NCBI GenBank assembly: GCA_012031955.1
Contig: JAAURZ010000010.1
Coordinates: forward strand, 1 to 13,440
DNA from: Bacteroidia bacterium
GTDB taxonomy: Bacteria > Bacteroidota > Bacteroidia > Cytophagales > Cyclobacteriaceae
Direction of reading: 5' to 3'
Length of the DNA stretch: 13,440 nt
Shown: piece by piece, positions 10,205 to 13,440 of the stretch
Position numbering within the stretch: position 1 is the stretch's first letter
Layout of the letters: each line of letters starts with the position of its first letter
Program-made: the position numbers and the translations under genes
Notes under the pieces: model-generated
Told to the model about the DNA's origin: nothing
The model's input: only the letters and a program-made list of their open reading frames with translations
Databases searched by the model: none

Positions 10205-10952
10205 ATGACCAAAAGTTTGTACTTGCCGTTCCCGCCATTGTGCTTGCGCTGGCAGCTTGCGACACCAAAGAAAAGGAACAAATGCAGTCCAAAATCGACT
10301 CGCTGTCTGTGGAACTTGAAGCCAACAAGAAGCTGGCCCACACCCTGCAGGATGTGGGGGTTCTGATGGATTCAATCGATGCCAGCCGCCAACTGCTCCG
10401 GATCGACATCGAGGGTGGCACCACTTATGAAGACTATACTTCGCGCATGCGCGACATCAATGGTTACGTAAAGGAGACCCAAAAGAAGATCGACGACATT
10501 GAGTCCGAGCTGAAGAAGTCAAAGTCGACCGCGTCGTGTATGCCTCCACCATATCGAAGCTGAAGAAAGACCTGCAAGCGCGCACCGAAGAGATTGCGCT
10601 GCTGCAAGAGCAGGTTGACAAGTACCGTAATGAGAACGAAAACCTCATGTTGACCATCGACCTGCAGCAGGCAACCCTGGAAGACAAGGATACCCAAATA
10701 ATGGCCAAGCAACAGGAGCTGGCGCTTATTGAAGCGCGCATCCAGGAACTGATGGTACAATCGCAGGTGAGCGAGGCCGATGCCTACTTCGCCCGGGCGC
10801 AGGCTGTGGAAGAGGCGGCGGCCCGCACCAGGCTGGCTCCCAAAAAGAAAAAGGAAACCCTTCGCGAAGCCCTCGAGTTGTACAAAAAGTCGCTGTCGCT
10901 CGGCAAGCAGGAGGCCCAGGCCAAAATCACCGAGCTGGAGAAAAAGATTTAG
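10205..10952 (+). CDS. coiled-coil lipoprotein of unknown function, frameshifted, 249 aa after repair
   Basis: The only plus-strand gene. Restoring one A to the run at 10211-10214 gives MTKKFVLAV leading into a signal peptide with lipobox LAAC (Cys19), so it should be a lipid-anchored envelope protein. Without this repair the hydrophobic stretch has no proper start. A second missing A at 10521-10523 splits the body; repair joins ESELKKSK to VDRVVYASTISKLKKD. The mature protein is strongly helical and charged: a coiled coil around residues 20-50, a short central part (IDIEGGTTYEDYTSRMRDIN), a long coiled coil (ISKLKKDLQARTEEIALLQE onward), and a C-terminal helical segment (ADAYFARAQAVEEAAARTRL, then ALELYKKSLSLGKQEA) with a TPR-like look. 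Repair gives exactly 250 codons. No named family is recognised. A structural or scaffold role in the periplasm or outer membrane is only a guess. Confidence 0.8.
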
Positions 10953-10995
10953 CGCAGACCGGCAACCCGATACTCCGGAACGTGCATAACAAAAT

Positions 10996-11024
10996 GAGGC
11001 CCGTGCAAGCGGGTCTCTTTTTTT
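10996..11024 (+). terminator. intrinsic terminator of the coiled-coil lipoprotein gene
   Basis: GAGGCCCGT and GCGGGTCTC form a 9-bp stem with two G-T wobbles around the loop GCAA, followed by seven T. It starts 43 bases after the lipoprotein stop. On the opposite strand the same hairpin is followed by only four T, so it may weakly terminate transcripts from the CaCA operon as well. Confidence 0.8.
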
Positions 11025-11089
11025 GTGCGCCCGGCAAGGCTCATCACCGTGAGTTGACTGGCGAAGACGCTGAAGGCAAGGCACAGACC

Positions 11090-11206
11090 TCACCGAATCT
11101 TTAAACCGGCGGGTATGGAGCCGTACGTCTGGGTGTGAAACGGCGAGAATAGGGAGCTTTCCAATGTGCGCTCCTCGAGTGCCAGTTTATCCTGCTCGAT
11201 GCGATT
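11090..11206 (-). other. open 38-codon stretch in frame after the CaCA-1 TAG
   Basis: Directly after the TAG of CaCA-1 the same frame stays open for 38 codons to a TGA (11090-11092). It reads like protein: RIEQDKLALEERTLESSL, then a tail ending in SIPAGLKIR, with GC-rich third positions resembling the neighbouring genes. It has no ATG or GTG; only one internal TTG could start. Repaired CaCA-1 already has the same length as its paralogue at the TAG, so the domain does not need this part. It may be a relic, a tail cut off by a nonsense change or base-calling error, or chance. Confidence 0.3.
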
Positions 11207-12168
11207 CTAATCATTGAAGACGAGATACCCGGTGTAGACCAGGTACCCAACAAAAAGAATGAACGCCTCCCACCGGTCGAGCTTGCGGCGGTGCAAAGTG
11301 AACATGAAGATGATAAGCACGACCGTGGCTGCAAGCAGCAGGATGAGGTCGAAGTTGAGGGCTACGTTGTAGGTTACAGGCGTGATGAGACTCGTAATAC
11401 CCAGTATGAAAAAGATGTTGAAGATATTTGAACCCACCACATTGCCGATGGCAATGTCGGTGTTCTTTTTATAGGCGGCTACTGCCGAGGTGGCCAGCTC
11501 GGGCAGCGAGGTTCCGGCTGCCAGTATGGTGAGGCCGATGAGGCGTTCGCTAAGGCCGAAGTACTCGGCAATTTTCACAGCGTTGTCAAACCACGAGTTG
11601 GCCGCCGCCCACCAGCAATGCCCAGGCCCACCAGGGTGAGCACGATGGAAATGCCGACCGTGTATTGCTTCACGTCGCCGCCTTCGTCGAGGCTGCCGCT
11701 CTTCATGCTGCGGTATACGTAGTAGGTGAACAGCACGAAAAATCCCAACAGCATAAATCCGTCGACCGTCGACAACACATTAACCGGGGCATCGAAGAGG
11801 AAGACGTCGTTCACAAGAATCAGCAGCAGCAAAGCGGCCACAAGCGACATCGGCACTTCGTAGGCAATGGTGTTGCGTTGCACCACCAGCGGCGTAATCA
11901 TCCCGCAGATGCCCAATATAAACATCAGGTTGAAAATATTGCTGCCTACCACGTTGCCGAAGGCTGCATCGTTCTTGCCGCTGGTAGAGGCGATGATGTT
12001 CACGATCAGCTCGGGCATGGAGGTACCAAAGGCTACCACGGTAAGTCCGATCGCGAGGTTGGAGATGTTGAATTTCTTGGCAAGTGAGGAAGCGCCGTTA
12101 ACCAGGAAGTCAGCTCCTTTGATCAGAATGATAAACCCGATCAGCAGGAGGAAGAGGGTTAGCAACAT
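11207..12168 (-). CDS. Ca2+/cation antiporter of the CaCA family (CaCA-1), frameshifted, 319 aa after repair
   Basis: This is a cytoplasmic-membrane antiporter of the YrbG-like Na+/Ca2+ exchanger group, probably exporting Ca2+ against Na+ or H+. It has two inverted alpha repeats. Alpha-1 has GLTVVAFGTSMPELIVNI and GNVVGSNIFNLMFILG. Alpha-2 has GLTILAAGTSLPELATSAVA and GNVVGSNIFNIFFILG. The GTSxPEL glutamates are the conserved cation ligands of the family. About ten hydrophobic helices are visible, with a charged loop (YRSMKSGSLDEGGDVKQ) between the halves. Two extra bases, in AA 11617-11618 and AAA 11588-11590, break it. Removing them gives GMLVGGGQLVVDNAVKIAEY, matching the paralogue's GMLVGGGYLVTENAVAIA, and exactly 320 codons. 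It starts 69 bases after CaCA-2 ends and is probably in the same operon. Confidence 0.92.
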
Positions 12169-12237
12169 ACAGGATGGGAGTTTATGCTAAGATAAATGAA
12201 ATCTTGAGCATTCAGTCAAGGGGCACCATCTTTATCA

Positions 12238-13197
12238 TCAATTGCGGTAAACGAGGTAAACAGTATAGGCAATGTAGCCGATGAACAAAAGCATCGCCTC
12301 CCAGCGATCCAGTTTGTTGCGGCCAAACGTGAACATGGATATTAATAGAATGAGCGTGCCTGCGATGAGCACATAGATGTCTTCGTTGAGTACCGCCACA
12401 TAACGAACGGGTTTTATAAGCCCGTTGATGCCCATGATGAAAAAGATGTTGAAAATATTGGAGCCTATCACGTTGCCGATGGCGATGTCGGTAGACCGCT
12501 TGTAGGCTGCAACAACACAAGTGGCAAGCTCCGGCAACGATGTACCCACAGCCAGTATGGTGAGGCCGATAAGTTTTTCGCTGAGTCCGAATTGCATCGC
12601 GATGGCCACCGCATTTTCGGTAACAAGGTAGCCACCTCCTACAAGCATGCCAATGCCCGCCACTACCAGCACACTCGACATGGGTATGCTGTACTCCCTA
12701 ATTTGTTCCTCTTCGGCTTGATTCCCGCTCTTCATGGAACGGTAGATGTACCACATAAAAAAGAGAAAGCCGAACATGAGGCCAACAGCGTCCGCCCTGC
12801 TCAGTACCGTCAATCCAGAGCCCGTAAGTATATCGTCGTTTACGAGCAGCCACAGCACGAGGATGGCGAGGAGCGAAAGTGGTACTTCATACTTTACGGA
12901 ATTTTTCTGCACCACCAGCGGGTAGATCATGCCGGTGAACCCGAGAATAAATAACAGGTTAAAAATGTTGGACCCGATCACATTTCCGAAGATGGCTTCG
13001 TTGCGGCCGTTCATGGAGTTCAAAATGTTTACGGTGAGTTCCGGCGCCGATGTACCGAAGGCCACCACCGTAAGGCCTATCACGAGCGACGACACGTTGA
13101 GGCGCTTCGCCAGCGACGACGCACCGCTCACCATAAAGTCTGCGCCCTTGATGAGTGTAATGAAGCCCGCGAAAAGCAGTACAAGGTTGAGGATCAT
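12238..13197 (-). CDS. Ca2+/cation antiporter of the CaCA family (CaCA-2), intact, 319 aa
   Basis: This is an intact paralogue of the downstream antiporter, in the same YrbG-like CaCA group. Alpha-1 holds GLTVVAFGTSAPELTVNI (about residues 42-59) and GNVIGSNIFNLLFILG. Alpha-2 holds GLTILAVGTSLPELATCVVA and GNVIGSNIFNIFFIMG. The N-terminal helix ILNLVLLFAGFITLIKGADF and the YRSMKSGNQAEEE cytosolic loop line up with CaCA-1. The glutamates of both GTSxPEL motifs, needed for Ca2+ binding, are present. It begins 9 bases after the corA stop, so it is very likely co-transcribed with corA. It is the only complete gene here without a frameshift, which makes it a good reference for its neighbour. The exact coupling ion (Na+, K+ or H+) cannot be told. 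Confidence 0.95.
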   Translation of the reverse strand: MILNLVLLFAGFITLIKGADFMVSGASSLAKRLNVSSLVIGLTVVAFGTSAPELTVNILNSMNGRNEAIFGNVIGSNIFNLLFILGFTGMIYPLVVQKNSVKYEVPLSLLAILVLWLLVNDDILTGSGLTVLSRADAVGLMFGFLFFMWYIYRSMKSGNQAEEEQIREYSIPMSSVLVVAGIGMLVGGGYLVTENAVAIAMQFGLSEKLIGLTILAVGTSLPELATCVVAAYKRSTDIAIGNVIGSNIFNIFFIMGINGLIKPVRYVAVLNEDIYVLIAGTLILLISMFTFGRNKLDRWEAMLLFIGYIAYTVYLVYRN

Positions 13198-13206
13198 GCT
13201 ACAGCC

Positions 13207-13440
13207 TTAAAACCATTTCTTATGTTTGAAGTATACAATCATGGCGCCTACCATCAAAATCATTATGCCCCACACAAAGGGGTAGCCCAGCCGCCACGAC
13301 AGCTCAGGCATAACGTCGAAGTTCATGCCATACACCCCCGCGATGAAACTCAGCGGAATGAAAATGGTGGCGATGATCGTCAGCACTTTCATGATCTCGT
13401 TCATGCGATTGCTGACGGTCGACAGATAGAAATCGCGCAA
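13207..13440 (-). CDS. corA: CorA-family Mg2+ channel, C-terminal 77 residues
   Basis: This is the 3' end of a gene that starts outside the window. The product end carries the CorA hallmark YGMNF at the mouth of the pore, placed after the first membrane helix (MKVLTIIATIFIPLSFIAGV). It is followed by the periplasmic loop (DVMPELSWRLGYPF), a second helix (VWGIMILMVGAMIVYF) and the basic tail KHKKWF, exactly as in CorA Mg2+/Co2+ channels. The stalk portion RDFYLSTVSNRMNEIMK is visible just before. It is the upstream partner of the two CaCA antiporters, suggesting a divalent-cation operon. Nothing can be said on its promoter or N-terminal domain. Confidence 0.93.
   Translation of the reverse strand: MRDFYLSTVSNRMNEIMKVLTIIATIFIPLSFIAGVYGMNFDVMPELSWRLGYPFVWGIMILMVGAMIVYFKHKKWF

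Noticed and set aside
11101..11334. Minus-strand frame of 77 codons overlapping the end of CaCA-1
   Set aside because: Most of it overlaps CaCA-1 out of frame. The open stretch in the CaCA-1 frame looks more protein-like.
1007..11618. Programmed frameshifting as the cause of the broken frames
   Set aside because: Sites differ in sequence and direction, lie in unrelated genes, sometimes occur five times in one gene, and lack a common slippery heptamer with downstream structure.

Overview
The window looks like a chromosomal segment of a Bacteroidota bacterium, possibly of the Cytophagales type (an inference without database support). The grounds are tandem genes for about 800-residue two-module FtsX/MacB-type permeases, start sites without clear Shine-Dalgarno sequences, and a promoter upstream of ndh matching the Bacteroidota pattern (TTTG, 18 bases, TAnnTTTG). 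Base composition is near 50% GC. No tRNA, rRNA, CRISPR array, insertion sequence or phage gene was seen.

Layout, read in the direction of transcription (all minus strand except one gene). 13440-11207: the 3' end of a CorA Mg2+ channel gene, then two tandem paralogous Ca2+/cation antiporters (CaCA family), probably one operon. 11025-11206: no clear gene, but an in-frame open stretch follows the TAG of the second antiporter. 10205-10952 (plus strand): a coiled-coil lipoprotein of unknown function with an intrinsic terminator. 10003-10204: the divergent promoter region. 10002-6736: type II NADH dehydrogenase (ndh) followed after 4 bases by a Kup K+ transporter. 6587-1: three large FtsX-like permease genes, with a 58-codon remnant of a fourth between the first and second transcribed. 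No ATPase partner for the permeases is in the window.

Only CaCA-2 (12238-13197) among the complete genes reads through without a frameshift. I placed 17 one-base indels, each in or beside a run of identical bases. After conceptual repair the complete genes have whole-codon lengths: 803 and 798 aa permeases, 650 aa Kup, 435 aa NDH-2, 249 aa lipoprotein and 319 aa CaCA-1. CaCA-1 then equals its intact neighbour in length. This points to uncorrected sequencing errors rather than decay or programmed frameshifting, so I annotate these as genes with frameshifts. The FtsX remnant is different: it lacks roughly 600 codons, which indel errors cannot explain.

The right and middle parts share a theme of membrane energetics and cation balance (Mg2+, Ca2+, K+, NADH oxidation). 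The left part is an array of envelope permeases whose substrates cannot be told from sequence.
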